DNA of 44,547 nt, from the NCBI GenBank assembly GCA_026985615.1, contig JALSQD010000033.1, forward strand, positions 1 through 44,547. Reading direction: 5' to 3'. The notes beneath the pieces were generated by a model. The model was not told the origin of the DNA and did no database searches. It saw nothing but the letters and a program-made list of their open reading frames with translations. The DNA is from Thermaceae bacterium. Its GTDB lineage: Bacteria > Deinococcota > Deinococci > Deinococcales > Marinithermaceae. Below are positions 9,801-16,893 of the stretch, one piece after another. Positions within the stretch are counted from its first letter, which is position 1. Each line of letters opens with the position of its first letter. Position numbers and translations under genes: made by a program.

Positions 9801-10008
9801 CGGCGTGCCCTTCCGCACCAAGGACGCCGGCATCGTGCGCATGATCGTGGCGCTCGCCGGCCAGCTGGGCATCGACGTGCTGGCCGAGGGGGTCGAGACC
9901 GAAACCCAGCGCGAGTGGCTCCAGCACGTGGGCGTGCATTACCTGCAGGGCTACGCCATCAGCGAAGCCCTGCCCCCGGCCGAGCTGCCCTTTAGCGAGG
10001 CTTCGTAG
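6898..10008 (+). CDS. Membrane PAS-GAF-PAS-PAS-GGDEF-EAL cyclic-di-GMP signalling protein
   Basis: 1036 residues from ATG 6898. Two or three membrane helices occupy residues ~7-65, followed by a PAS-like domain (~75-175), a GAF-like domain (~185-350), two more PAS domains (~365-480 and ~490-615), GGDEF (~620-775) and EAL (~790-1036). The diguanylate cyclase motif is an intact GGDEF (695-699). No RxxD inhibitory site lies just before it. The phosphodiesterase half looks complete: EAL at 820-822, then EVTES, LDDFGQGYSS, IKIDRAF and EGVETE motifs hold the usual metal and substrate residues. The protein may therefore both make and degrade c-di-GMP, with GAF/PAS inputs setting the balance. A downstream protoglobin and cytochrome c hint at redox or gas sensing, but this is inference. 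Confidence 0.93.
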   Translation: MELDQVWIVPFIVAAVATALAGVVRGRRRALLAASGMALMGLGAFVDGPVGLAMVGAGLVALVWAVWAGRRSGARHGLHLELDAEGRLRRAEGLEALLGWPLGEVRGEPLSSLVYPEDHPVWEKALEQAVEAGEPGTLELRAVHAGGRLVWLRAFLDPVPGGLRLEAFEVTPYKLAEQTLRGQERLLKGVSDATRTMLAAKEDLPWPLNKAMATLAMSLGAERAYLYRVATHEATGRRRAVLEVEWVRDVLKTRIDSPLSGELLEDDPRFARWFRELEHGQVIAGPVAQLPGEERLMLEASGVGSILLLPLLIGGRFWGFAGFELPETSRRFGHETIRVLRTAAASLAAGIERVERTRELGVQRSLLEHINEAAGDGILAVDAQWRPLFYNRRFLEIWGLSERELVEGGGAGLSVLTQRTRDPDRFAEVLLELHEQPQRSVHIELHLKDGRILLASSAPLGGEEEAGGRVWFMRDVTEARRLEQALARSEERFRTILQNTSDITVVLDEQLRIRYISPAVETVLGHRVRDLLGRRVGESIHPDDRPASERAVAEALADPKKPIHISFRIRDAHGETRWLEVRGRNLLANPAVRGILVSARDITEHKVYEAQIEQMAFYDALTGLANRRMLRERVEATLEELEREGGSFALVYIDLDRFKNVNDTLGHDVGDALLVQVARRLEEQTGPEDVLARLGGDEFGLLARRAGQEEVLELAQRLIHALRPPFVVEGHRIHVSGSAGIALFPNDGRTFDQLLRHADIAMYRAKDDKVHLQFYAPGLNVYTRERFQLESDLRTAMQSGSLTLYYQPIQDVQGEVRGLEALVRWEHPTRGQIFPEEFLPLVEEAGLAVGFDRQILTQAVRQIARWNRGRRPLWVSVNVGYASLLDPGFLDFLRDLLRSERVEPERLLIEVTESQASRDPDQTKLVLGRLKELGVQLALDDFGQGYSSLSYLSDFPIDLIKIDRAFISGVPFRTKDAGIVRMIVALAGQLGIDVLAEGVETETQREWLQHVGVHYLQGYAISEALPPAELPFSEAS

Positions 10009-10009
10009 C

Positions 10010-10048
10010 TTCACACAACGTTCACAAATCCTTCCTGCGCCCTTCACC
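10010..10048 (+). promoter_or_regulatory. Four 11-bp direct repeats (PHO-box-like operator)
   Basis: Starting exactly at 10010, 10021, 10032 and 10043 are TTCACACAACG / TTCACAAATCC / TTCCTGCGCCC / TTCACC. The 11-bp spacing of a TTCACA-like half-site is the layout bound by tandem dimers of OmpR/PhoB-family regulators. It lies upstream of the cytochrome gene, and an OmpR-family regulator is encoded next to it at 10664. Binding is inference. Confidence 0.6.
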
Positions 10049-10083
10049 GCGGGGGTGTGATCATGCGTGCGGAGGTGAACGAA

Positions 10084-10593
10084 ATGAAGAAGAAAGTAGT
10101 GCTGGCCCTCATGCTCGTTGGTGCCCTCAGCCTCTCGTTCGCGACCGATGGCGAAACCCTCTACACCCAGTACTGCCAGGCCTGTCACCAGGCAAACGGT
10201 GAGGGGATTCCTGGAACCTATCCCTTCATCAGCGGACCTATCAAAAACCTCTCGTCCTTTGATGTGGGGCGTGAGTTCGTGATCGCCACCACCCTCTTCG
10301 GTTTGCAGGGTGAGTTGATGCAGCGCGGCTACATCTACAACAGCGTCATGCCCGGGTATGGCCAGATGATGAGCGACGAAGAGGTCGCCACCCTGCTCAA
10401 CTGGATCGTCGAGCAGACCTCCTGGCAGCGCCGGGGCGTCGCCACCCAGTCGGCCCAGCCCTTCACCGCCGAGGAGGTGGCCAAGGTGCGCGCGCTCAAG
10501 CTGACGCCGGACCAGGTGCACGAGTTGCTTTTGAAGGTTGAGGCGCAGATGCACGGCACCAACCCGGCGCCCGGTCAGAACCAGAACCCCTAA
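10084..10593 (+). CDS. Secreted or membrane-anchored c-type cytochrome
   Basis: 169 residues from ATG 10084, preceded by GGAGG; in-frame upstream ATGs give no signal peptide. Residues 1-20 form a Sec signal peptide ending SFA. The single haem-attachment motif C31-Q-A-C34-H35 is followed by a probable methionine ligand in NSVMPGYG, giving a class I mono-haem cytochrome fold over residues ~22-120. The last ~50 residues are helical with a Pro/Asn/Gln-rich end and are not part of the fold. It would carry electrons on the outer face of the inner membrane. It sits between a c-di-GMP protein and a two-component system and has an array of 11-bp direct repeats upstream. Confidence 0.88.
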   Translation: MKKKVVLALMLVGALSLSFATDGETLYTQYCQACHQANGEGIPGTYPFISGPIKNLSSFDVGREFVIATTLFGLQGELMQRGYIYNSVMPGYGQMMSDEEVATLLNWIVEQTSWQRRGVATQSAQPFTAEEVAKVRALKLTPDQVHELLLKVEAQMHGTNPAPGQNQNP

Positions 10594-10611
10594 CCCCCTT
10601 TTGCACACGGA

Positions 10612-10640
10612 CCCTCCGCGCCCCGCGCGGGTGCGGAGGG
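10612..10640 (+). terminator. Weak terminator-like hairpin after cytochrome gene
   Basis: CCCTCCGC (10612-10619) pairs with GCGGAGGG (10633-10640) around a GC-rich loop. Only a short T run follows, so termination would be inefficient. Confidence 0.4.
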
Positions 10641-10650
10641 CGGAGTTTAC

Positions 10651-10656
10651 TACAAT
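10651..10656 (+). promoter_or_regulatory. -10 element of response regulator gene
   Basis: TACAAT ends 7 nt before ATG 10664. The spacing fits a leaderless mRNA and favours ATG 10664 over ATG 10655, which overlaps the hexamer. Confidence 0.55.
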
Positions 10657-10663
10657 GGAAGCC

Positions 10664-11344
10664 ATGGCCGAGAAGCGCATTCTGGTGGTCGAGGACGAAG
10701 CCCGCATTGCGGACATTTTGGAGCGGTACCTGCGTGCCGAGGGGTTTGTGACCGAGCGGGCTAGCAACGGGCGGCAGGCGCTCGAACTCTGGCGCGCCTT
10801 CCAGCCCGACCTGATTTTGCTCGACCTGATGCTGCCTGAGATCGGCGGGCTCGAGGTGGCGCGCACGATCCGGGCCAAGTCGGACGTGCCCATCCTGATG
10901 GTGACGGCCAAGGCGGACGAGGTGGACCGGCTCGTAGGGCTCGAGCTGGGCGCCGACGACTACATCACCAAGCCCTTCAGCCCCCGCGAGGTCGTGGCCC
11001 GGGTGCGGGCGGTGCTCCGCCGCACGGGCGGCGGTGTGCGACCTGCCCAGCGCTACCGCGTGGGCGCGATCGAGGTGGACACGGGCGCCTTCGAAGCCCG
11101 CTGCGGTGGGGCGTCGGTGTCGCTCAGCCCCACCCAGCTGCGCCTGCTGGCTGCGCTGGCGGCGGCCGAGGGGCGGGCGCTTTCGCGCCACGAGCTCCTT
11201 GACCAGCTGGGCGAGGCCTACGTGGACGAGCGCACCGTGGACGCCCACGTGAAGAACCTTCGCCGCCGTCTCGGACCCTGCGGGGCGCAGATCGAGACCG
11301 TGCGGGGGGTGGGCTACCGCCTGCGCGGTGCCACCATGGCCTAG
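10664..11344 (+). CDS. OmpR/PhoB-family response regulator
   Basis: 226 residues. The receiver domain (1-~120) has the acidic pair D11/E12, phosphoacceptor D54 in ILLDLMLPE, T81 and K103 (TKPFSP), all intact. The C-terminal winged helix (~130-226) ends in the family pattern ETVRGVGYRLR. Phosphorylation by a histidine kinase should promote head-to-tail dimers on direct repeats; an 11-bp repeat array lies about 620 bp upstream, before the cytochrome gene. The kinase gene follows 16 nt downstream, so this is probably the cognate pair. The start was chosen by the -10 box at 10651. Confidence 0.92.
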   Translation: MAEKRILVVEDEARIADILERYLRAEGFVTERASNGRQALELWRAFQPDLILLDLMLPEIGGLEVARTIRAKSDVPILMVTAKADEVDRLVGLELGADDYITKPFSPREVVARVRAVLRRTGGGVRPAQRYRVGAIEVDTGAFEARCGGASVSLSPTQLRLLAALAAAEGRALSRHELLDQLGEAYVDERTVDAHVKNLRRRLGPCGAQIETVRGVGYRLRGATMA

Positions 11345-11360
11345 CCTTTAACATAGAGTC

Positions 11361-13694
11361 ATGCCGCGGGTCACGGTTGAGACCTTCGCCACCCTCTTGC
11401 GGGTGTTGCGCCCGCATCTGGGACAGCCGAACTTTCCCAATGCGCTCTACCACGCGTTGCAAGAGCATGTGAGCCGCCGCAGCGCGGTAGAGGCGGACGA
11501 ACTTCGTTTTCCAGAGGTGCTGCCCGAAGACCCTCCCCGCCTTGAGGAGGCGGGCGTGCGCGTTTGGTGGCCGGAGGGCGTTCCGGCTGCGCTAGAGGAG
11601 CTGGTGCGCACGCTCATCCGCGCGCACGCTACGGTGAGCGATCTGCGGGCCGAGCTGCTGGCGATCGAAGACCAGTCCTCGCGCAGCGCCCGCATGCTCA
11701 GCGTGCTGGCCCACGAGATCAAGAACCCCCTTTTCGCCATCCTCGGCAGCCTGGAGTTGCTGGCGGAAAAACCCCTCGACGAGGAGGTGCGGCGGCTGGT
11801 GCAGACCGCGCACGCCAGCGCCCAGCGCATGCACGCGCTCGTCAACGACTCGCTGCAGCTGGTAGCGTTCGAGCAGGAGGGCGTGCGCCTGAGGGCCGAG
11901 CGCCTTTCACTCAATGAGCTGCTGCGTGAGCTCGCCAAGGAGGCCGAGCCGGTGGCGATGGCCTCGGGCATCCAGCTGCGGGTTGTGCCCCTACGCGGCG
12001 ACGCCGAGTTATTGGGCGACCGCAAGTGGCTGCAGCAAGCACTTTTGAACCTGGTGCTCAACGCGGTCAAGTACACCCCCGAGCGCGGTCGGGTGGTCCT
12101 CAGGGGAGTGCGCCGCAACGATAGTGTGGGGGTGCTGGTTGAAGATACCGGCCCCGGCATCGCCGAGCGCGACCTAGAGCGTATCTTTGAGCCTTTCCAG
12201 CGGGCAGACGCCACGAAGGAGGGCAGCGGCCTGGGTCTCGCGATCGTTAAACGCGTTGTAGAGGCCCACGGCGGCCGGGTCGAGGTGAAGAGTCAGCTGG
12301 GCGCAGGCAGTGCCTTCGCGGTCTGGCTGCCGCGGCTCCAGCCGGGCCGCGGCGCCGCCGGCTGGGGCGTGCGCGTGCTTGTGCTCACTACGCTGGCACT
12401 CTTCGCTCTGGCGCGTCTGCCCATCTACCCCGCGCCGGTGAGCGCCGACACGCCTGCTGGGCCGGTGGCCCTTGCCGAACCCGCCTCGTTGCCCGACGGC
12501 GGCACCGTGCGCCTGGGCGACGCCCGGGTGAGCTTCGACCCCGGCGCGCGCGTGCAGATGAAGGCGCGCCGCAGCCTCTGGGGCGGCGACCTGCGTGCCT
12601 CGCTGCGCCTTTTTGAGGGGGCGACCCAGGTGGACCGCACCGGGCCCACCCCCCGGCTCGCGGTGGCGCTCAACTACGCCCAGCTCAACCCCCAGGGAAC
12701 ACGTTTCCAGGCCCAGACCGGCACGACCGACCGCGTGAGCCTCTACGACGGGCGGCTGGCGCTTGCGGGTCCCGGTTTCCGGGGCGAGCTCGCCCCGGGC
12801 GAGGGCGCGGCGGTGAGTGCTGCGGGTGTGGAGAAGCGCCGGCTCCTGCCCGCGCCCCAGGTGCGCGCGCGCACGCTAGCGGACGGATCGCTCGAGCTCC
12901 GCTGGCTTCCGGTCGAGGGGGCGGTGCGTTACCGCCTGCGCCTGCTCGAGGGAGACCGGCCCGTGCTGGTGCAGGAAACCGAGGCGACCTCCTGGGTCTA
13001 CGTGCCCCAGGCCGACCGCAAGCTGCGCGCCGAGGTGCAGGCCATCGACGACCTGGGGCTCGCCGGCCCTGCAAGCGAGCCGGTGCCTTACCTCGAACGC
13101 GGCTCCTTCTACCAGGGTCACCAGAAATTCCTTGCCGGCGACTACGCCGGGGCCACCGTGCTGCTGGCGCGCGCCGTCGAGCTTGACCCAACCAACGCCG
13201 AGGCCTGGTTCGAGCTGGGCCAGAGCCTGCTCGAGGAGGGCGACCTCGAGGGGGCGCGGGCGGCTTTCGAGCGCGCGGTGCAGCTCGAGCCCGCGCTCGA
13301 GCAAAAAATCTGGCTGCCTCTCGGGCGGGCGCTCGAGGAGGCCGGCCGGCCGGAGGAGGCCGAGGCCTACTACCGCCAGGCCCGGGCCTTGCCCGAGTCC
13401 GCGCGCGACGCCGAGGTTGGTCTGCTGCGCACCCTGCTGGGTGCCGGCCGCGCCGCCGAGGCGGAGGCCGAGGCCTGTAGCTGGCTGCGGGCGCACCCCG
13501 GCGACGAGGAGGTCCAGGGGCTGTTGCGCAGGGCGCTTGACCGCCAGGCTAAGCGCTACGCCGAGCCGGGCTGCCCCGTCTTCCAGGAGCCCCCGCCGCC
13601 ACCCAAACCCAAACCGAAGCCAAAGCCGGAGCCGGAGCCGGAGCCCGTCAAACCACCTCCGCCGCCGCAGATCTGCAACCCCTTCTGCAATTGA
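11361..13694 (+). CDS. Histidine kinase fused to a FecR-like, fibronectin-like and TPR C-terminal region
   Basis: 777 residues from ATG 11361. The N-terminal ~100 residues are soluble with no signal peptide. Then come a HisKA domain with H118 in LAHEIKNP and an HATPase domain with N-box LNLVLNAVKYTP, D262-T-G-P-G and GSGLGLA (288-). One transmembrane helix follows at ~335-356. Beyond it are a FecR-like region (~370-500, with VSFDPGARVQM and LAPGEGAAV), a fibronectin-III-like segment (~505-580), TPR repeats (~585-735) and a Pro/Lys/Glu-rich tail (PKPKPKPEPEPE) ending with cysteines at ICNPFCN. So the kinase is cytoplasmic and the FecR/TPR half outside, the reverse of the usual order where the sensor comes first. 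The gene has no clear SD; TAACAT ends 6 nt before the ATG. Confidence 0.9.
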   Translation: MPRVTVETFATLLRVLRPHLGQPNFPNALYHALQEHVSRRSAVEADELRFPEVLPEDPPRLEEAGVRVWWPEGVPAALEELVRTLIRAHATVSDLRAELLAIEDQSSRSARMLSVLAHEIKNPLFAILGSLELLAEKPLDEEVRRLVQTAHASAQRMHALVNDSLQLVAFEQEGVRLRAERLSLNELLRELAKEAEPVAMASGIQLRVVPLRGDAELLGDRKWLQQALLNLVLNAVKYTPERGRVVLRGVRRNDSVGVLVEDTGPGIAERDLERIFEPFQRADATKEGSGLGLAIVKRVVEAHGGRVEVKSQLGAGSAFAVWLPRLQPGRGAAGWGVRVLVLTTLALFALARLPIYPAPVSADTPAGPVALAEPASLPDGGTVRLGDARVSFDPGARVQMKARRSLWGGDLRASLRLFEGATQVDRTGPTPRLAVALNYAQLNPQGTRFQAQTGTTDRVSLYDGRLALAGPGFRGELAPGEGAAVSAAGVEKRRLLPAPQVRARTLADGSLELRWLPVEGAVRYRLRLLEGDRPVLVQETEATSWVYVPQADRKLRAEVQAIDDLGLAGPASEPVPYLERGSFYQGHQKFLAGDYAGATVLLARAVELDPTNAEAWFELGQSLLEEGDLEGARAAFERAVQLEPALEQKIWLPLGRALEEAGRPEEAEAYYRQARALPESARDAEVGLLRTLLGAGRAAEAEAEACSWLRAHPGDEEVQGLLRRALDRQAKRYAEPGCPVFQEPPPPPKPKPKPKPEPEPEPVKPPPPPQICNPFCN

Positions 13695-13706
13695 GTGCGC
13701 CAACTG

Positions 13707-13735
13707 TTACGCCGGCAAGGCTGCTCGCGTATAAT
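13707..13735 (+). promoter_or_regulatory. Promoter of second response regulator gene
   Basis: TTACGC (13707-13712) and a perfect TATAAT (13730-13735) are separated by 17 bp. The ATG is 11 nt beyond the -10, so the leader is at most a few nucleotides. Confidence 0.7.
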
Positions 13736-13746
13736 TACAGTAGCGT

Positions 13747-14436
13747 ATGCCCAAGATTTTGTTGCTAGAAGACGATTCTCAGGTCGCGCAACTGTTGCGC
13801 ATCGCGCTCGAGCAGAAGGGGCACACCGTCTGCTGGACCGCCAGCGGCGAGGAGGCCCTCCAGCACCTCGCCGGGGCCGATCTGCTCGCGCTCGACCTGG
13901 GGTTGCCGGATGTGGATGGGGTGGAGTTCCTCAGCCGGGTGCGTGAGATCCGGCCGCGCTTGCCGGTGCTCGTGCTTACCGCCAAGGACGACGAGTCCAC
14001 CAAGGTCTACTGTTTGGAGATCGGCGCCGACGACTACATGACCAAACCCTTTTCGGTGCTGGAGTTTACCGCGCGGGTCCAGGCGCTCTTGCGCCGGGCC
14101 TACGGCGCCCCCAAGATCCGCGTGGGGCCGCTGGTACTCGATGGCGAGGGGCACCGGGCCACGCTCGACGGCAAGCCGCTCAAGCTTTCGCGCACCGAGT
14201 TCGCGCTTCTGCGCACGCTGGCGAGTGCTCCGGGGCGGGTGTGGAGCCGCAGCGAGCTGCTCGAGGAGGTCTGGGGCGCCGACTTCGACGGCACTGACCG
14301 CGTCGTGGACGTTTACATCAACATGCTGCGCAAGAAGCTGGGCGACGACCCCCGCAACCCCCACTTCATCGAGACGATGGTGGGGGTGGGCTACCGCCTG
14401 CTCGACCTCAAGCGCGAGAACCCGACGGTTTTTTAA
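13747..14436 (+). CDS. OmpR-family response regulator (second)
   Basis: 229 residues with receiver (1-~115) and winged-helix (~125-222) domains. Conserved residues are present: acidic E8/D9/D10, phosphoacceptor D50 in LALDLGLPD, T78 and K100. The C terminus ends ETMVGVGYRLLDL. It has its own promoter 11 nt upstream and follows the kinase gene by 52 bp, so one kinase is flanked by two OmpR-type regulators. Either both take phosphate from that kinase or this one answers another kinase; the sequence cannot decide. Confidence 0.92.
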   Translation: MPKILLLEDDSQVAQLLRIALEQKGHTVCWTASGEEALQHLAGADLLALDLGLPDVDGVEFLSRVREIRPRLPVLVLTAKDDESTKVYCLEIGADDYMTKPFSVLEFTARVQALLRRAYGAPKIRVGPLVLDGEGHRATLDGKPLKLSRTEFALLRTLASAPGRVWSRSELLEEVWGADFDGTDRVVDVYINMLRKKLGDDPRNPHFIETMVGVGYRLLDLKRENPTVF

Positions 14437-14675
14437 AATTAAAATATATCTTTCATTTTTACATGGCGTTTACAAAACTTGAGCGAAGGTAGAACTCCCC
14501 CAAACGGGGGGTGCATTCTAGTGCTCGGTTGCGTATCCTTGGGTTTGGAGGTTTCGAGCCGTTTCCCGTGTGCAGATTCCTGGGGAACGGGGAGCCAGTG
14601 GCGCGACCGGCCTAAGGGTCAGTTTTTCCGTTGCGTCTTCTGCCGCGTGCGCGGCGTGCCTATGAGAGGTGAACG
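14437..14675. other. Intergenic region upstream of DUF4388 operon
   Basis: 239 bp without a gene. It starts AT-rich (14437-14475), then has a small hairpin CCCCC-AAAC-GGGGG near 14499-14512. A weak promoter candidate is TTTACA (14469-14474) with TAGAAC (14490-14495), 15-bp spacing. A long leader would follow, with further short stems (CCCGT/ACGGG near 14565-14600). I tested it by eye against known riboswitch cores and recognise none. Confidence 0.4.
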
Positions 14676-15335
14676 GTGGCCATTTTTGGAAGCTTGAACC
14701 ACATGTCGTTGGGCGACCTCCTGCCCCTGTTAGCGACGCAGGATGGGGCGCTTGAGATCTTTAACCTAGAGCGTCACGCGCGGGTGACGCTCTACATTTC
14801 CAAGGGAACCCTCTATTGCCTGAACGTGGGTGGGCGGCTAGTGGACGCCCTCCAGGCCAGGAGCGTGGTAGGCGAGCTCATGAACGCGCGCCGCGGTAGC
14901 TTCGAGTTCCTGCCCGGGGCGCGGGCGCACCGCTGCGAGGAGCCCTTGAGCATGCGGATGGATCGCCTGCTCGTGGCCCTCACCTCCACCCAGGACGAGT
15001 TTGCGATGGCGCGCGAGCACCTGCCTCACCCCGACACGGTCTTCCGCGCGACCGGGGAGGATGGTCCTGAGGACGGTCGCCTTCGGGACTTCTGGGAACG
15101 TGCGCACGGACTTCTCGCCTCCGGTGCCTCTGCGCGAGGCCTGGCCGGTGAGCTTGGCATGCCCCTCGACCACGCCCGCTTCTACCTTTACAAGCTGCGC
15201 CAGGCCGGAAACGTCGAGCCGGTGCGCATTCGCGCGACCCGGCCGGCCGGTGGTCGCTCGCAGCTCGCTTCCCGCCTCCTCAACTCGCTGAAACGCCGCT
15301 TCTTTGGGCAGAGGGAAGGCGCATGGAACCCCTAA
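14676..15335 (+). CDS. DUF4388 (PATAN-like) domain protein
   Basis: 219 residues from GTG 14676, preceded by GAGAGGTGA. Residues ~1-110 match the DUF4388 pattern: an opening GSLNHMSLGDLLPLL, then beta strands ending in GSFEFLPG. Such domains are frequent beside two-component and MglA/MglB-like genes and are thought to mediate signalling contacts. The C-terminal part (~125-190) looks like a small helical or winged-helix unit (LAGELGMPLDHARFYLYKLRQAGNVEPV), followed by a basic tail. It is first in a four-gene operon; its end overlaps the GTPase start by 13 nt. Confidence 0.8.
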   Translation: MAIFGSLNHMSLGDLLPLLATQDGALEIFNLERHARVTLYISKGTLYCLNVGGRLVDALQARSVVGELMNARRGSFEFLPGARAHRCEEPLSMRMDRLLVALTSTQDEFAMAREHLPHPDTVFRATGEDGPEDGRLRDFWERAHGLLASGASARGLAGELGMPLDHARFYLYKLRQAGNVEPVRIRATRPAGGRSQLASRLLNSLKRRFFGQREGAWNP

Positions 15336-15847
15336 AGGTCATCATCACCGGCCCCGTGGGCGCGGGCAAGAGCACCCTCATCCGGACGCTTTCCGAGACC
15401 GAGGTCGTGGACACCGACGCGGCGGCCAGCGAGGATATCGGCAAGGCGATGACTACGGTGGCGATGGACTACGGCACGCTCCACCTGGGCGACCAATTGC
15501 TCTACCTTTTCGGGACGCCCGGGCAGGAGCGTTTCGACTTCATGTGGGACGTCCTCACCGAGGGGGCGCTGGGCATGCTCATGCTCGTGCGCGGCGACCG
15601 CCCGGAAGACCTTGGTCCTGCCCGCCGCATGCTTGACTACCTGCTCTCCCAGCACCCCGTGCCCCACGTTGTGGGGGTGACGCGTCAGGATCGCCCCCCG
15701 GTGTGGGGGCCCGAGGAGGTGGCCCTCTTTCTGGGTCTGCCCAAGGAGCGGGTGGTGGGACTCAACGCCACCGATCCCAAGAGCGCTGTGCAGCCGCTCA
15801 TGCGCTTGCTCGAGCTAATGCTCGCTGAAGAGGAATCGAGGTCCTAA
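15323..15847 (+). CDS. Small Ras-like GTPase, MglA-related
   Basis: 174 residues. P-loop G10-PVGAGKS-T18, switch I threonines near T44/T45, and G3 motif FGTPGQERF (64-67) are present. The base-recognition motif reads T120-R-Q-D123 where Ras has NKxD and MglA-like proteins have N/TKxD, so nucleotide preference could be altered. It overlaps the DUF4388 gene and is followed by a roadblock gene. In Myxococcus and Thermus, MglA-type GTPases pair with roadblock GAPs to set cell polarity or motility; here the pair is likely to couple sensory input to an output. Confidence 0.85.
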   Translation: MEPLKVIITGPVGAGKSTLIRTLSETEVVDTDAAASEDIGKAMTTVAMDYGTLHLGDQLLYLFGTPGQERFDFMWDVLTEGALGMLMLVRGDRPEDLGPARRMLDYLLSQHPVPHVVGVTRQDRPPVWGPEEVALFLGLPKERVVGLNATDPKSAVQPLMRLLELMLAEEESRS

Positions 15848-15888
15848 CCGGAACCTCCGGACGGGCCCTGATTGAAAGGAGAACCAGG

Positions 15889-16245
15889 ATGTCGAAACAG
15901 GAACAGCTGCAAAGTATTCTCAAGGCGATCAAGCAGGCGCTGCCCGAGCTGCGCAGCGTCGTCGTGGCCTCGACCGACGGCTTGCCCATCGTGCACGACT
16001 CGGCCGACGCTCCGCGCGTGGCCGCGATGGCCGCGACCGCCCTCGGTCTGGGTAAGCGCATCAGCCAGACGACCGACCTGGGTCCGCTGCAGGAAACGAT
16101 TGTGCGCGGTAACGACGGTTATTTCGTTGTCTACGCTGCCGGAGACAAGGGCGTGCTCGCTCTGGCTGCCCCCGCCGACGCCAACCTGGGCCTCATCCAC
16201 CTCGAAGCGCGCGACTTTGCTGCGCGCTTGGCACAGCTCCTTTAG
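15889..16245 (+). CDS. Roadblock/LC7 domain protein (MglB-like)
   Basis: 118 residues, a single roadblock/LC7 alpha-beta domain filling the protein (pattern SVVVASTDGLPIVHD near residues 23-37; VLALAAPADANLGLIHLEAR near the end). It is preceded by AGGAG at a good distance. Known family members form dimers that act as GAPs for MglA-type GTPases. Immediate linkage to such a GTPase (41 bp gap) makes that role likely. No catalytic residues can be assigned because MglB acts by positioning the GTPase's own residues. Confidence 0.85.
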   Translation: MSKQEQLQSILKAIKQALPELRSVVVASTDGLPIVHDSADAPRVAAMAATALGLGKRISQTTDLGPLQETIVRGNDGYFVVYAAGDKGVLALAAPADANLGLIHLEARDFAARLAQLL

Positions 16246-16255
16246 GAGGATTGCC

Positions 16256-16825
16256 ATGGACTTCCATGCCGTAGCTCAGCGCGCGATCGGCGACATGCCG
16301 CCCTCGACGCGTTTCAGCCCAGAGGATGCCAAGGTGATTGAGGCCCACGCCGACCTGATCCTGCCGCTGGCCGACGAGTTCGTGACCAGCTTCTACGACA
16401 CCCTCTTCGCTCACGGTCCTACCCGTGCGGTCTTCGAGGAAGGCGAGCGCGCAGAGCGTGAAAAGACCCTCAAGGATTTTCTGGTCCGGGTGGTCAACGG
16501 TCCCCACGACGACGAGTTCTTCGCCTGGTTGGCCTTCGTCGGACCGGTGCACGTGGTGCGCCAGGTGAGCAACCCGATGATGCTGGCGATGCTTGACCAT
16601 CTGGTGATCTTTATCATGGAGAAGTTCAAGGGGCACGAGAACGCCGATGCTGTTGTGGCGGCCTTCGTGCGTCTATCGGCCACACTCGGTGCCATCATCT
16701 CCTACGGCTACGAGGTGGCCTGGCAGGAGGCGCTGCAGAACGTGGTGGGGATGCCCCCCGCTCTGGTGCAGCGGATGGTGCACGAAGAAGCACAGCAAAT
16801 GTTCCCCTTGCGAAGCCACGGCTAG
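16256..16825 (+). CDS. Protoglobin-domain haem protein
   Basis: 189 residues from ATG 16256, 10 nt after the roadblock stop and behind AGGAGG. It is a single-domain globin of the globin-coupled-sensor/protoglobin type: all-helical with the proximal histidine H99 in VGPVHVVRQVSNPMML. No output domain is attached. It probably binds O2, NO or CO and may signal through partner proteins. Being the last gene of the DUF4388-GTPase-roadblock operon suggests gas or redox input into the GTPase system; this is inference. A strong terminator follows. Confidence 0.85.
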   Translation: MDFHAVAQRAIGDMPPSTRFSPEDAKVIEAHADLILPLADEFVTSFYDTLFAHGPTRAVFEEGERAEREKTLKDFLVRVVNGPHDDEFFAWLAFVGPVHVVRQVSNPMMLAMLDHLVIFIMEKFKGHENADAVVAAFVRLSATLGAIISYGYEVAWQEALQNVVGMPPALVQRMVHEEAQQMFPLRSHG

Positions 16826-16853
16826 GTGAGCGGCCGCCATGCTTGTTTGACGG

Positions 16854-16883
16854 AAAACGCCCCGTAGGGCGTTTTCTTTTTTA
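16854..16883 (+). terminator. Rho-independent terminator of the GTPase/protoglobin operon
   Basis: Perfect 9-bp stem AAAACGCCC / GGGCGTTTT around CGTA, followed by CTTTTTT. It lies between convergent genes and may also stop the minus-strand transcript. Confidence 0.9.
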
Positions 16884-16893
16884 GAAAGGGGGG

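Noticed and set aside
7996..10911. 971-codon open frame on the minus strand
   Set aside because: It is antisense to the GGDEF-EAL and cytochrome genes, whose motifs are clear. High GC at third positions leaves the mirror frame open; the translation has no recognisable domain.
12876..13703. Minus-strand frame opposite the kinase C-terminal half
   Set aside because: The plus strand encodes a continuous FecR-TPR region in frame with the kinase; the reverse frame has only low-complexity repeats.
14437..14675. Possible riboswitch (cobalamin-like GCCAGTGG segment)
   Set aside because: Only short isolated matches; no conserved core or pairing scheme that I can support.
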